Positions 32,711-42,232 of a DNA stretch of 56,692 nt are shown one piece after another. How positions within the stretch are numbered: position 1 is the stretch's first letter; each line of letters opens with the position of its first letter. Under the pieces are notes generated by a model. That model worked only from the letters and a program-made list of their open reading frames with translations, was not told where the DNA came from and ran no database searches. The stretch is from CAZNNH01 sp964574335 (GTDB lineage: Bacteria; Acidobacteriota; Vicinamibacteria; Fen-336): the NCBI GenBank assembly GCA_964574335.1, contig CAZNNH010000021.1, forward strand, positions 1 to 56,692, given 5' to 3'. A program made the position numbers and the translations under genes.

Positions 32711-35700
32711 GTGAGCGCTACCGCCGGAAGCCTCCCGAAGCTGCTGGGTTCGTTCTTCGGCATCCGTCCGGGCGAAGGGCGCCGCACCCTGCTGCTGTTC
32801 GCCCAGCTTTTCCTGGCGGCGGCGGTCTTCGTGCTGGGCCGGACCGTCCGCGACACGCTTTTCCTGAGCCGCTACTCGCTCTCGGCGCTGCCGTGGATGT
32901 TCGTGCTCTACGGGCTGGTCTCGGCGGCGACGGCGGTGGGGTACGGACGCGTCGCCGACCGGCTGCCTCGGGACCGCATGATCGTGACCTCGTGCGCCAT
33001 CGGGGGGGTGACCTATCTGGCCGCCTGGGTGCTGGTGCGGCTGGGCCAGACCTGGATCTACCCCACCTTCTACGTCTGGTCCGAGGTGGTCGCCAACCTG
33101 CTGATCGTGCAGTTCTGGACCCTGGCCAACGACCTGCACGACCCTCGCGCGGCCAAACGCCTGTTCCCCACCATCGGTGCGGCGCGGGTACTCGGGGGGA
33201 TGGTGGTCGGCCTCGCCGCCGGGGCCTGCGTCAAGGCGCTGGGCACGGCGCAGATGCTCTTCGTCCTGGTCGGCCTGATGGCGGGGGTGGCGTTCCTGGC
33301 GCTCCGGCTGGGCGGAGAGCCGCGGTCGGAAGGCTCCGGCCGCGGGGCGGCCCCGAGCCGTCGCCGGTCGCGGGGCGCTTCGCTCCTGAAGGACGCCTAC
33401 GTGAGGAGCCTGTCGGTCATCACCCTGCTCGCCTTCACCGCCCTGACCGTGGGCGACTACCAGTTCAAGGCCATCGCCCGGGCCGCCTTCACCGAGGACG
33501 ACCTGGCGCGCTTCTTCGCCCTGTTCTACGCGGCAACCGGCCTCCTGTCGTTCCTCTTTCAGATCTTCGCAACCCCCCGCCTGCTGGCGCGTCTCGGGGT
33601 GCAGGCCGGGATGTCCGTGATGCCGGGGCTGTTCGGCCTGGCGAGCGCAGGGCTGCTGCTCGGCCCTCGACTGGTCGTCGCTACCATCGCCAAGTTCGCG
33701 GACAACGGCTTCCAGTACACGATCCACGAGACCACCCTGCAGGCGCTCTACGTGCCGTTCGCGTCCCGTACCAAGGCGCGGACCCGCGCCTTTCTGGATG
33801 CCGTCGTCAAGCCGCTGTCGTACGGCTCGGGCGGCCTTTTCCTGGTGTTGCTCGCGCCGCGGGTCGAGGTGCACCTCCTTTCCTGGCTGACCGTCCCGCT
33901 GGTCGCCCTGTGGCTGCTGGCGATCCCGAGGGCGCGCCGTCTCTACCTGGCCCGGCTCGAGAAAAGCCTCAGCTCGCGAGGCGCTCTGGCCCTCGAGGCG
34001 GAGTCGCAGCTCGATGCGGCAGGCCGCCAGCTCCTGCTTCGGGCCCTGGAGAGCGACGATGGCCGGCGGGCACGGCTGGCGCTCGAGCAGTTGGCCACCG
34101 AGGGCCAGGTGGACCTCCAGGTCCCCCTCGAGCGTCTGGCCCACCACCCGGACCCGGGCCTGCGCGAGTCGGCGCTGCGTCATCTCGCCAGCCTTCCGGG
34201 TGTCGACTCGGCCGTCAGCCGTGGGGCCCTCGCCGACCCAGACCCCCGGGTCCGGGTGGCCGCCATCGAGGCCCATGCCGCCGGCGCCAAGGACGAGGCG
34301 GTCTCGGGGCTCCGGGAGCTCATCGAAGACGGTTCGGCCTCGGTGCGCTCGGCGGCGGCCGCCGCCCTCTACCGGCACGCTGGCCTGGAGGGCACGCTCG
34401 TCGCCAGCCGCCACCTGCAGGGCCTGCTCGACGCCGCCAGCCCGAACCGGCGGGCCGAGGCCGCAGATATCCTCGGTCACCTCGGAGAGGGCGCCTATCG
34501 CCCGCTGGCGAGGCTTCTGAGCGATCCCGCGATGGTGGTGCGGCGCGCCGCGCTTCGAGCCGCCGGGGGGGTGCCCGATCCGCGCCTGGTGCCGACCCGG
34601 CTCGAGGCGCTCCGGGATCCCGCCACCCGCCAGGGGGCCGCCCGGGCCCTGGTGGCGGTGGGCCCACCTGCGGTCGCGCCGTTGCTCGGGCTGCTCGAGG
34701 GTGCCGCGCCACGACCCCTGCGCCTGGAGGTCCCGCGCCTGCTCCGGCGCATCCCGTGCCGTGCGGCCTACGACGGTCTCCGCGGCAGCCTCGGGTCCTC
34801 GGACAGCCACCTCCGCCTCCGGGTGCTGGCGGCGCTCTCGAGCCTGCGGGAGCAGCTCCGGCGCCCGGCCGAGCCGCGCCGCTTCGTGCTCGACCTGGTC
34901 CGGGCGGAGCTGGTCGAGGCGCTCGGCAACCTGGCCGGCTGGGAGTCGGCCCGTCCCGTCTACGCGACCCCGCTGCTGGCCCAGGAGTTCGAGTTCCGTC
35001 AGTCCCGGGCGGTGCGCCGGGTGCTGCGCATCCTGGAGCTCCGCTTCGATCGCGAGCCTCTGCGTCTGGTCAAGAGCTACCTGGGCGATCCGCGGCGGCG
35101 GCCGAACGCTCTGGAAGTGCTCGACACGCTGCTCGACCCTCCGCTGCGCTCGCTGGTGATGCCCTTCCTGGACGACCTGCCGGCGGCCGAGCGGATCCGA
35201 AGAGCGGGGCCGCTGGTGCCTCCGGTGGCGGAGCCGGGGGCGTTCCTGCTCGAGCAGTGCTGCCACCCGAACCCCTACGTCGCCCTGCTCGCTCTCGACA
35301 CGCTGGGGCGGCGAAGAGAAGGGGCGGTGCGGGCGGCGGCGCTTCTGGCCCTGGAGCACGAAGAGCCGCTGGTGCGGGAGGGCGGCGTCTGGGCGCTGTC
35401 GGCGGTCGATGCCGAGGAAGCCGCCCGCCGGCTGCCTCCCCTCGTCTCGGATCCGGATCCGGTGGTGGCACGGTGCGCCCGGTGGGCCCTCGAGCGTTGG
35501 CCCGGCGAGGCTTCACAGGAGAAGGTGATGCTGGGAACCATCGAGAAGGTGCTCTTCCTCATGAGCGCCCCGCTCTTCGAGCAGCTCAGCGCCGAGGACC
35601 TGGCGCCGCTGGCTCGGGTTGCCGAGGTGGAGGCCTTCGCCCCCGGCGAGGCCCTCTTCTCGGAGGGCGACGTCGGCGATGCGCTGTACGTCGTCACCCA

Positions 35701-35980
35701 GGGAAGGGTGGCGATCGAGAGGCAGGGCAAGGCCATCGCCGAGGTGGGCGCGGGCGAGTGCCTGGGAGAGATGTCGGTGCTCGACGCGGGGCCGCGCAGC
35801 GCGACGGCGCGGGCCCTCGAGGAGACCGAGGCGCTGCGGATCGGCGGCGAGGAGTTCCAGGAGCTACTGCACGAGCAGGCCGAGATCGCCGGCGGCGTGA
35901 TCCAGGTGCTGACCAAGAGGCTGCGCGAGACCAATGCCCGCCTCGCCGTGCTGCGGGGAGAGACGGTCCGATCCGCGTGA
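32711..35980 (+). CDS. NTT-like nucleotide transporter fused to HEAT repeats and a cNMP-binding domain
   Basis: 1089-residue three-module protein. Residues about 25-415 form a 12-helix carrier of the ADP/ATP translocase (NTT/Npt1) type (LLLFAQLFLAAAVFVLGRTV, FYVWSEVVANLLIVQFWTLAND, FPTIGAARVLGGMVVGLAAG). Residues about 430-930 are HEAT-like helical repeats (PDPRVRVAAIEAHAAG, DPAMVVRRAALRAAGG). Residues about 945-1065 form a cyclic-nucleotide-binding domain (FSEGDVGDALYVVTQGRV, GECLGEMSVLDAGPRSATA, the phosphate-binding cassette). Free-living bacteria with such fusions are known, but the transported molecule and the ligand are not. It probably couples transport or a scaffold role to cNMP. GTG is the only start before the first helix. 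Confidence 0.9.
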   Translation: MSATAGSLPKLLGSFFGIRPGEGRRTLLLFAQLFLAAAVFVLGRTVRDTLFLSRYSLSALPWMFVLYGLVSAATAVGYGRVADRLPRDRMIVTSCAIGGVTYLAAWVLVRLGQTWIYPTFYVWSEVVANLLIVQFWTLANDLHDPRAAKRLFPTIGAARVLGGMVVGLAAGACVKALGTAQMLFVLVGLMAGVAFLALRLGGEPRSEGSGRGAAPSRRRSRGASLLKDAYVRSLSVITLLAFTALTVGDYQFKAIARAAFTEDDLARFFALFYAATGLLSFLFQIFATPRLLARLGVQAGMSVMPGLFGLASAGLLLGPRLVVATIAKFADNGFQYTIHETTLQALYVPFASRTKARTRAFLDAVVKPLSYGSGGLFLVLLAPRVEVHLLSWLTVPLVALWLLAIPRARRLYLARLEKSLSSRGALALEAESQLDAAGRQLLLRALESDDGRRARLALEQLATEGQVDLQVPLERLAHHPDPGLRESALRHLASLPGVDSAVSRGALADPDPRVRVAAIEAHAAGAKDEAVSGLRELIEDGSASVRSAAAAALYRHAGLEGTLVASRHLQGLLDAASPNRRAEAADILGHLGEGAYRPLARLLSDPAMVVRRAALRAAGGVPDPRLVPTRLEALRDPATRQGAARALVAVGPPAVAPLLGLLEGAAPRPLRLEVPRLLRRIPCRAAYDGLRGSLGSSDSHLRLRVLAALSSLREQLRRPAEPRRFVLDLVRAELVEALGNLAGWESARPVYATPLLAQEFEFRQSRAVRRVLRILELRFDREPLRLVKSYLGDPRRRPNALEVLDTLLDPPLRSLVMPFLDDLPAAERIRRAGPLVPPVAEPGAFLLEQCCHPNPYVALLALDTLGRRREGAVRAAALLALEHEEPLVREGGVWALSAVDAEEAARRLPPLVSDPDPVVARCARWALERWPGEASQEKVMLGTIEKVLFLMSAPLFEQLSAEDLAPLARVAEVEAFAPGEALFSEGDVGDALYVVTQGRVAIERQGKAIAEVGAGECLGEMSVLDAGPRSATARALEETEALRIGGEEFQELLHEQAEIAGGVIQVLTKRLRETNARLAVLRGETVRSA

Positions 35981-36019
35981 CGAGGGCCGTGGCCGGCTCG
36001 GGGGAAACGCCGGGCCCCC

Positions 36020-36466
36020 TTACTCGGGTGCGGACAGCGGGGCCGGCTCCCAGCCCGCCCGCACCACCCGCCAGTCCCCGTCCCGGGCTAGAAGCTCGAG
36101 GTCGAAGCGGTAGCTGGCGCCGGGCGGCAGCAGGTTGGCCAGTGGGCCGATCTTGCGCGCTTCGCCGGTGAAGTCGGCCCGCAGCGTGACCCGGGCCGTG
36201 GCTGGCTCGCGTTCGATGTCGACGTCGTAGACGTCGAGGGCCACCGTCTCGTAGCCCGCCAGGTATCGGCGTGCCAGGTCCGCGGCGGCATCCGCCGTCA
36301 GGCCGTCGGGGCCCGAGAAGTCGTCGGCCAGGCAGGCCCGGAGGGCGGTGGCGTCCCGGCTCTCGGCGGCCCGCTCCGCTCGGTCGAGCAGTGCCTGGAT
36401 CGGGTCGCTCGGCCCTCCACAGGCCACGAGCCCGAGAGAAAGACCGAAGGTCACGAGTCGCCGCAT
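36020..36466 (-). CDS. Small NTF2-like lipoprotein
   Basis: 148-residue lipoprotein: signal MRRLVTFGLSLGLVAC with the acylated Cys16, followed by a compact alpha+beta domain. ALLDRAERAAESRDATALRA, the DLARRYLAGYE helix and beta strands ending RDGDWRVVRAGWEP match the SnoaL/NTF2-like layout. No catalytic residues are evident and the function is unknown. It converges on the transporter fusion gene and diverges from the thioredoxin-fold gene. Confidence 0.8.
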   Translation of the reverse strand: MRRLVTFGLSLGLVACGGPSDPIQALLDRAERAAESRDATALRACLADDFSGPDGLTADAAADLARRYLAGYETVALDVYDVDIEREPATARVTLRADFTGEARKIGPLANLLPPGASYRFDLELLARDGDWRVVRAGWEPAPLSAPE

Positions 36467-36555
36467 GCCGCCCTCCCGCGGCGGCCCGCGGCCGCCGCTC
36501 TTGTCCCGGGGTCGATTCTAGCCCCCGCTCGCTCCCCGAACGGGGGGTGCGTCTC

Positions 36556-36584
36556 TTGGGGGGCTCGAGCCGTCGCCTTAGAAT
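36556..36584 (+). promoter_or_regulatory. Promoter TTGGGG-17-TAGAAT of the thioredoxin-fold gene
   Basis: TTGGGG (36556-36561) and TAGAAT (36579-36584) are 17 bp apart, a normal sigma-70 spacing, 27 nt before the GTG start. Confidence 0.55.
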
Positions 36585-36611
36585 CGGCCCAGCAGAGAAA
36601 GGGATGCACGG

Positions 36612-37553
36612 GTGAACGCCGAGGAACGGGCTCGGGTCGAGAGCTGGGGACGGGAGCTCACCGGCGAGGTGATGCTAAGGGTCCTGGTCAACGACGACCC
36701 GAGGGCCGCCCACATCGTCGCCTTCGCCGAGGAGCTGGCCGAGGCCTCGGGCCGCGTGCTTCTGGAGCACCGGGCGGCCGAGGACGGACTCCCCGGTCTT
36801 CGCGCGCAGGAGCACCTGGTGTTCCACGGCGTGCCCCTGGGCCGGGAGCTCCCGCCGTTTCTGGAGGCCCTGACCCAGGCCACCGCGTCCCGGAGGGTCA
36901 CGGGGGGTCCCCAGGCCCCCCAGCGGGTCAAGCTCTACGTGGCCCAGGACTGCCCGCACTGTCCGTATGTGGTATCGGCGCTGTCGCCGCTGGCTGCCAG
37001 CGGGGGGCTGTCTCTGGACGTGATCGACGCCAGCCTGTTCACGGAGGCCGCCGAGGCCGACCATGTGCACGCGGTGCCGACCCTGGTGCTCGACGCGGGC
37101 CTTCGGTTGACCGGGCCGGTCTCGGGAGATCAGGCCCTGGCGCTGCTCGACCATCCCGAGGCGCTGGACCCCGAGACGTTGAAGCGGCTGCTGGTGCAGG
37201 GGAACGCCGAGCCGCTGGCGGTGCGCTTCCACGGGCGGGGGCAGGTCCCGCCGGCGCTGGTCGACCTGCTGTGCGAGCCGACGTTCCAGACCCGCCTGGG
37301 GGCGATGGCCCTGATGGAATCGCTGGTGGAGCGGGATCGCCGGCTGGCGTCGTCGCTGGTCGAGCCTCTCTGGGCGCGCTTCGGTCCCGCCATCGACGAG
37401 GTCAAAGGCGACCTGCTCTACCTGGTGGGCCAGTCGGGCGCTTCCGAGTCCCTGGCGCGCCTCCACGTCGTCGCCGACGGATCCTATCCTGAGGACGTCC
37501 GGGAGGTGGCCCGCGAGGCGGCGCAGAGCATCGAAGCCCGCCTTGCCGGCTAG
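36612..37553 (+). CDS. Tandem thioredoxin-fold protein (AhpF-N/PDO-like) with C-terminal helical repeats
   Basis: 313-residue cytoplasmic protein. The first thioredoxin fold (about 15-92) has lost its CxxC and ends with LVFHGVPLGREL. The second (about 104-185) carries the redox motif Cys114-Pro-His-Cys117 in AQDCPHCPYVV and a cis-Pro in VHAVPTLVL. This tandem layout matches the N-terminal domain of AhpF and archaeal protein disulfide oxidoreductases. A C-terminal about 100-residue HEAT-like segment is an addition. It may reduce a protein partner held by the helical part. No peroxiredoxin or flavin domain is present. GTG start, six residues before the first helix. Confidence 0.86.
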   Translation: MNAEERARVESWGRELTGEVMLRVLVNDDPRAAHIVAFAEELAEASGRVLLEHRAAEDGLPGLRAQEHLVFHGVPLGRELPPFLEALTQATASRRVTGGPQAPQRVKLYVAQDCPHCPYVVSALSPLAASGGLSLDVIDASLFTEAAEADHVHAVPTLVLDAGLRLTGPVSGDQALALLDHPEALDPETLKRLLVQGNAEPLAVRFHGRGQVPPALVDLLCEPTFQTRLGAMALMESLVERDRRLASSLVEPLWARFGPAIDEVKGDLLYLVGQSGASESLARLHVVADGSYPEDVREVAREAAQSIEARLAG

Positions 37554-37597
37554 GTCACGCCGCGGAACCCTGGACCGCCCTATCCCCCCAGACCAGA

Positions 37598-37625
37598 ACG
37601 CCGGAGGCGTTGCCGCCTCCGGCGT
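37598..37625. terminator. Hairpin between convergent genes
   Basis: ACGCCGGAGGC / GCCTCCGGCGT, an 11-bp perfect stem with a 6-nt loop, between the thioredoxin-fold gene and the trypsin-like protease gene. No U-run; likely a bidirectional terminator. Confidence 0.6.
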
Positions 37626-37663
37626 GACCGTCTGCCCACTGTGGCGCGCTGCGTCGGCCTGGG

Positions 37664-38842
37664 CTACGGCTTGCAGTACGTCGTCAATGCGTCTCCCGTG
37701 CAGATGCTGTTCACCATCGGCACGATGTTGCTGGAGGTGAAGGGGCTGGCGCCCTGCTGCTTGTAGGAGTTGTCGGTGTAGCCCCAGCTCGTCACACCCA
37801 CCACGGTGTTCATATCCGCGGCGGAGCCCACGCTCGTCCCGCTCAGCGACGCCAGGATGCCCAGGTTCACCAGCTCGGGCCCCCCGCTCGAGCCGCCGGT
37901 CTGCCGGGTGCCCCAGACGGTGTTGTTGGACGAGGAGGAGTCGACGAATCCATAGGAGTCGGTCCGCTGCATGTAGTTGCCCGAGTCGTGCGAGACCGGA
38001 TACCCGAGCTGGCTGATCTGGGTCTCGTCGTACGAGTTGAAGCCGTAGCTGTCGTACCCGTAGCCGTACCAGCCCGTCTTGTCGCCGGGGTAGACCGTGT
38101 TGGATCGCCTCCCCTTCAGAATGATGAGGGCAACGTCGTTCTCGCAGACGACTCCGGGTACCGCGCAGCTATCCGTCCCGTTGATGTAGGCGGGCCTGGC
38201 CGTGGCTCCGATCCCCTGCCACTTCGAGAATCCCCGAGTCCCGGAGAGCGCCGGAACGAACAGCCAGTCGGAGTAGAAGGATCCGCCGAACTCCACCACG
38301 CAGTGGGCGGCGGTGACGATCACGCCCCGCTTGATCAGGGAAGCCGAGCAGACGTAGCTGTCCCCGCCGATCTTGAAGTACAGCCGACCGGTCGGGGCGT
38401 AGGGGTACCAGTGCGAGGGCTTGTTCCCGGACAGGTCCACCCTGGAGGTCGTGAACGGATGCTCGGTGAGGCCGAACTCCTGCGGAACCGGCTGTCCCTC
38501 CAGCTGCGGCTCCGGCTGCGCCTGCGACGCCCGGAGCAGGGGCACGTAGGCCGAGGGCACCTTGCCGCCGGGAGGGGCGGATCCGGGGACGAAGCCTGGA
38601 GTGCGGGTGCGAGCCGCCGCGGACTCCACCGCCCCTGGCCTCTGAGGCCGCAGCGGGGACTGCGGCATGGGCATGGCGACGGCCGAGGCCAGCTCCTCGT
38701 CCGTCCAGCTCGAGGTGGCCGGGCCCGGCGTGTAGAGGATCACCTGCCCATCGGCAATGGTCTGCGTTTGCTGTGCCGACACGTCGACCGCGAGCGTGAC
38801 ACACAGCACGACCGTCAGGATCCAGACCGACTTCCTCAGCAT
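37664..38842 (-). CDS. Exported trypsin-like (S1) serine protease
   Basis: 392-residue protein with a signal peptide (MLRKSVWILTVVLCVTLAVDVSA read as 1-23) and an approximately 125-residue Pro-rich propeptide-like region. The chymotrypsin-fold domain contains His180 (VTAAHC), Asp236 (CENDVALI) and Ser319 (GGSSGGP), a complete triad. Cys pairs (165/181 and 226/233) fit disulfides. A Tyr/Gly/Ser-rich insertion (WYGYGYDSYGFNSYD) lies between Asp and Ser and uses more A/T-ending codons than its neighbours. GAGGGGAGAG precedes the ATG. It converges on the thioredoxin-fold gene. Confidence 0.9.
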   Translation of the reverse strand: MLRKSVWILTVVLCVTLAVDVSAQQTQTIADGQVILYTPGPATSSWTDEELASAVAMPMPQSPLRPQRPGAVESAAARTRTPGFVPGSAPPGGKVPSAYVPLLRASQAQPEPQLEGQPVPQEFGLTEHPFTTSRVDLSGNKPSHWYPYAPTGRLYFKIGGDSYVCSASLIKRGVIVTAAHCVVEFGGSFYSDWLFVPALSGTRGFSKWQGIGATARPAYINGTDSCAVPGVVCENDVALIILKGRRSNTVYPGDKTGWYGYGYDSYGFNSYDETQISQLGYPVSHDSGNYMQRTDSYGFVDSSSSNNTVWGTRQTGGSSGGPELVNLGILASLSGTSVGSAADMNTVVGVTSWGYTDNSYKQQGASPFTSSNIVPMVNSICTGDALTTYCKP

Positions 38843-39098
38843 AGGCCTCTCCCCTCGAACCCCGATCGCGGCGCGCCGCCGGCCCCGATCTCCTTTGTCA
38901 TTGGTAGTGGCCATCGTACGCCGCCCGGGTGGCAGGCGCAAGCCTCGCCCCTGGCCGCGATGGCCTTGGGGAAGGCGCATCGAGCCCGGCTTGACGTCGC
39001 TCGCCGGCCGTCGTAGCTTGGCCCGTCGTCAGGGTCTCCTAGCCGAGGGGGCTGTCCTCGTGGAGCACCCCATCTTCATCCGACACAGGAGCTTTCAG

Positions 39099-42000
39099 AT
39101 GATGGCTCGATGGACGCGGATTGGCGAGGCCCTGCGCCTGGCCGGAGCTGTCGTTGGCCTGGCCGGCCTGGCGCCCGGCGCCCTTGCGGCCGAGACGGAA
39201 GCGGCACCCGAGATGCGCCAGCCCTGGAGCCGCAGCGACGAGGCATTCTTGAAGAGCTGGTTGGTGACGGGAGGGTTTGCGGCCCCGGGCGGCCGGTCCG
39301 CGCTCGAAACCGACTTCCTGGGGGCGGCCGGGGGAGAAGCGGCCGTTCGTCCCCAGGCCGGCGACGCCGTCGAGGGGCCCGACGGCACCTCGGCGACCTG
39401 GAGACCCCTCACCTCCTGGGGTGACGAGGTCAACCTCGGAGACAGCTTGCCCGACCCACCCGGAGCGAAGCAGGTGGGCTACGCCTTCGCCACGGTGACG
39501 CGCGCCGAGGCGGGACCCGCCCGGATCGCGGTGGGCAGCGACGAGGGGATCCGGATCTGGCTCAACGGCCGGCTGGTCCACGACCACCCGGCGCACCGCT
39601 CGCTCCTTCCCGACGAGGACGCGGTCGATGTCGAGATGCTGGCCGGCGACAACGCGGTGCTGGTGAAGCTCGAGCAGCGGCGGGGCCCCTGGACGTTCAC
39701 GCTGCGGGTGCTCGAGCCCGGGGCGGTGCTTCTTCGGGTGCGGGAGATCGCTCCCGTGATCGTCGAGGCCGGCGAAGGCCAGCTCTCGGTGCGTACCGAC
39801 GCACGAAGCGGGCGCCCCGGCCAGGCGATGGTGACGGTGACGGTTGTGGGAGCGGGCGGGACGGCGTGGGGGACGCAGGAAGCGGCCCGGGGAACGGTCG
39901 TCTCGTTCGACAGCGCCGATTGGCCCGACGGCCCGTACGAGGTGCGCTGCCTCACCCGCCGGCCCTCGGGCCGGCCCTTCGCAGCCCACCTCCCCTGGTA
40001 CAAGGGCGATGCCCTGCTTGCGGCCCGCAACCTCGTGGACGAGGCCAGCTCCGCCGACGAGTCGACGACGTATGGCATGACCCTGAAGATGCTCGCGGAG
40101 ATGGCGCTCGACCGCCTGGGCGGCAAGCTCGAGGGCGGCCCGGAGGTCTGGGAGCGGATCCAGTCCCCACTCATGGAGCACGCCGAGCTGAAGCTGGCCC
40201 AGGCCGGAGAGGCGGGGCCGGTGCGCGAGTACGGCTTCGTGCGCCTCGCCTACCGTGACCCGGTGGACGGCTCGCCCCAGTTCTGCCGCGCCTACCTGCC
40301 CGGCGGCTACGATTCGGCCCGCAAGTGGCCGCTGGTGGTCCAGCTCCACGGCTACAACGGGGAGAACCCGCGATACGTGCGCTGGTGGGCGGTGGACTCG
40401 CGCCACGCTGCCGAGGCCGACGAGATGGGCGTGATCCACATCGAGCCTCACGGGCGTGGCAACACCCAGTACCGGGGGATGGGAGAGAAGGACGTGCTGC
40501 GGGCGATCGAGCTGGCCAAGCAGCGTTTCAGCGTGGACGAGGACCGGGTCTACCTGATGGGGGACTCGATGGGCGGCTGGGGGACCTGGCAGGTGGGGAC
40601 CCGTCACCCCGAGCTGTTCGCGGCCATCGCCCCGGTCTTCGGCGGCGCCGACTATCGCCTCCAGATGCCGGCGGAGGCGCTGGGCCGCCTGAGCGACGTC
40701 GAGCGTTTTTTCCTCGAGCAGACCAGCTCGTTCGCCCAGGCCGAGGCCTTGCTGACCACGCCGATCCTGATCACCCACGGCGACCAGGACCAGAGCGTCA
40801 ACGTGGAGTACTCGCGCTACGTGGTCCGCATGCTCCAGCGATGGGGCTACGACGTCCGCTACCGGGAGGTACCGGGGCGTGGCCACGAGGACCTGCACGC
40901 CCGGCTGGCCAATGTCGAGTGGTTCCTGAAGCACACCCGCCAGGCCGAACCGCGCCGGGTCCGGCTGCGGGCCGGTGAGCTGAAGTCGGCCTCGGCACAC
41001 TGGCTACGGGTGGAGCGTCGGCTCGATCCAGGCCGTTTCGTCGTGGCCGAGGCCGAGGTCCTCGATCCCAACGTGATCCGCCTCGACACCGACAACGCGG
41101 CCACCGTGACCCTCTCGCCGGGTGTCGCCCTGGTGGACCCGGCGGCTCCCTTGGAGGTGATCTGGAACGGCGTCTCCCAAGAGGCCCGTCTGGTGGACGG
41201 CAAGGTCACCATCGGGGAAGCCGCGGCCGTCGACCGGCCCCGGAAACGCCCCGAGCTGGAGGGCCCGATCGAGGACCTGACGGCAAGGCCGTTCGTGGTG
41301 GTGGTGGGCACAGTGGCGCAGGACCCGTTGGCGCGCGAGCTGTGCCGGCGCAAGGCCAGCGCCATCGTGAGCGCCTGGGAGCAGTGGCAGCACCAGACGC
41401 CGCGGGTCCAAGAGGACACGGCGCTCAGCGATGCCGACCGGGCCCGCTACTCGCTGCTGCTGATCGGCGGCCCCGATCAGAACGCCGTCAGCCGCGAGCT
41501 GGAAGGACGGATCCCGCTGCAGGTCACGTCCGACGCGATCGTGATCGACGGGCATCGGTTCGAGGCCCAGGAGGCCGCGGTGCAGATGCTCTACCCGAGC
41601 CCCTGGAACCCCGGCCAGTACGTGCTGGTGGCGGCCGGGACCTCCGGCGCGGGACTGTACTTCTGGGACCCGGTTCTCTTCGACCAGGGGGCGGGTCGCT
41701 TCGATTTCGTGATCCAGGACGACCGCTGCCGAATGGGCCCCGACCCCCAGCTCGGGGCGCGGCTGCGGGTGGCGTCGGGACGCTTCGACGAGGACTGGAG
41801 CTTGCGGCGGGGTCTGGTGATCGAGGGCGACGCCGGGCTGCGGGCGGAACGCCCCCTGGCCCGGGTGCCCCGCTCGGACCATGGCTTCGACCTCGGGCTC
41901 TTCCAGCCGATCCTCGGCGAGTACCAGATCCCCCAGGGACCCCGGGTCACCCTGTTGCGCGAGCAGGATCGGCTGCTGATCCAGGTGCCGGGCCAGGCAA

Positions 42001-42152
42001 CCACCGAGATCCTGCCGCTCTCGGAGGACGAGCTCGCCGGCGCCGCCCTCAACGTCGGCCTCGAGGTGGTGCGCGACGAGGCCGGCAAGGTGACCGGGCT
42101 TCGGATCAGCCTGGGGGGCCGCGAGATCGAGGCACCCCGGGTCGCCCGGTAG
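39099..42152 (+). CDS. Large exported alpha/beta hydrolase (prolyl-oligopeptidase/esterase type)
   Basis: 1017-residue protein with a signal peptide (about 1-31). An N-terminal beta region with ARIAVGSDEGIRIWLNG resembles a PA14-like/sugar-binding fold. The central alpha/beta hydrolase domain (about 390-620) has RKWPLVVQLHGYNGENP, the nucleophile Ser490 in GDSMGGWG, the acid in THGDQDQSV and His in GRGHEDLH. The C-terminal about 370 residues form another beta-rich region (VVVVGTVAQDPL and onward). PHB depolymerase/S9-like enzymes with this plan act on polyesters, acetylated glycans or peptides. AGGAG lies 7 nt before the ATG. Confidence 0.87.
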   Translation: MMARWTRIGEALRLAGAVVGLAGLAPGALAAETEAAPEMRQPWSRSDEAFLKSWLVTGGFAAPGGRSALETDFLGAAGGEAAVRPQAGDAVEGPDGTSATWRPLTSWGDEVNLGDSLPDPPGAKQVGYAFATVTRAEAGPARIAVGSDEGIRIWLNGRLVHDHPAHRSLLPDEDAVDVEMLAGDNAVLVKLEQRRGPWTFTLRVLEPGAVLLRVREIAPVIVEAGEGQLSVRTDARSGRPGQAMVTVTVVGAGGTAWGTQEAARGTVVSFDSADWPDGPYEVRCLTRRPSGRPFAAHLPWYKGDALLAARNLVDEASSADESTTYGMTLKMLAEMALDRLGGKLEGGPEVWERIQSPLMEHAELKLAQAGEAGPVREYGFVRLAYRDPVDGSPQFCRAYLPGGYDSARKWPLVVQLHGYNGENPRYVRWWAVDSRHAAEADEMGVIHIEPHGRGNTQYRGMGEKDVLRAIELAKQRFSVDEDRVYLMGDSMGGWGTWQVGTRHPELFAAIAPVFGGADYRLQMPAEALGRLSDVERFFLEQTSSFAQAEALLTTPILITHGDQDQSVNVEYSRYVVRMLQRWGYDVRYREVPGRGHEDLHARLANVEWFLKHTRQAEPRRVRLRAGELKSASAHWLRVERRLDPGRFVVAEAEVLDPNVIRLDTDNAATVTLSPGVALVDPAAPLEVIWNGVSQEARLVDGKVTIGEAAAVDRPRKRPELEGPIEDLTARPFVVVVGTVAQDPLARELCRRKASAIVSAWEQWQHQTPRVQEDTALSDADRARYSLLLIGGPDQNAVSRELEGRIPLQVTSDAIVIDGHRFEAQEAAVQMLYPSPWNPGQYVLVAAGTSGAGLYFWDPVLFDQGAGRFDFVIQDDRCRMGPDPQLGARLRVASGRFDEDWSLRRGLVIEGDAGLRAERPLARVPRSDHGFDLGLFQPILGEYQIPQGPRVTLLREQDRLLIQVPGQATTEILPLSEDELAGAALNVGLEVVRDEAGKVTGLRISLGGREIEAPRVAR

Positions 42153-42232
42153 CGCCCCCGCCCGCCGACGGCGGAGGCGTCAGGTCGACCGGCGCCCGGC
42201 AGGCGTCCTCACCAGGGTGACGCCGGCGAGGC

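Noticed and set aside
32618..35359. 913-codon open frame opposite the transporter fusion
   Set aside because: Low-complexity, Gln/Arg/Gly-rich translation with no domains. The plus-strand frame has transmembrane helices, HEAT repeats and a cNMP domain.
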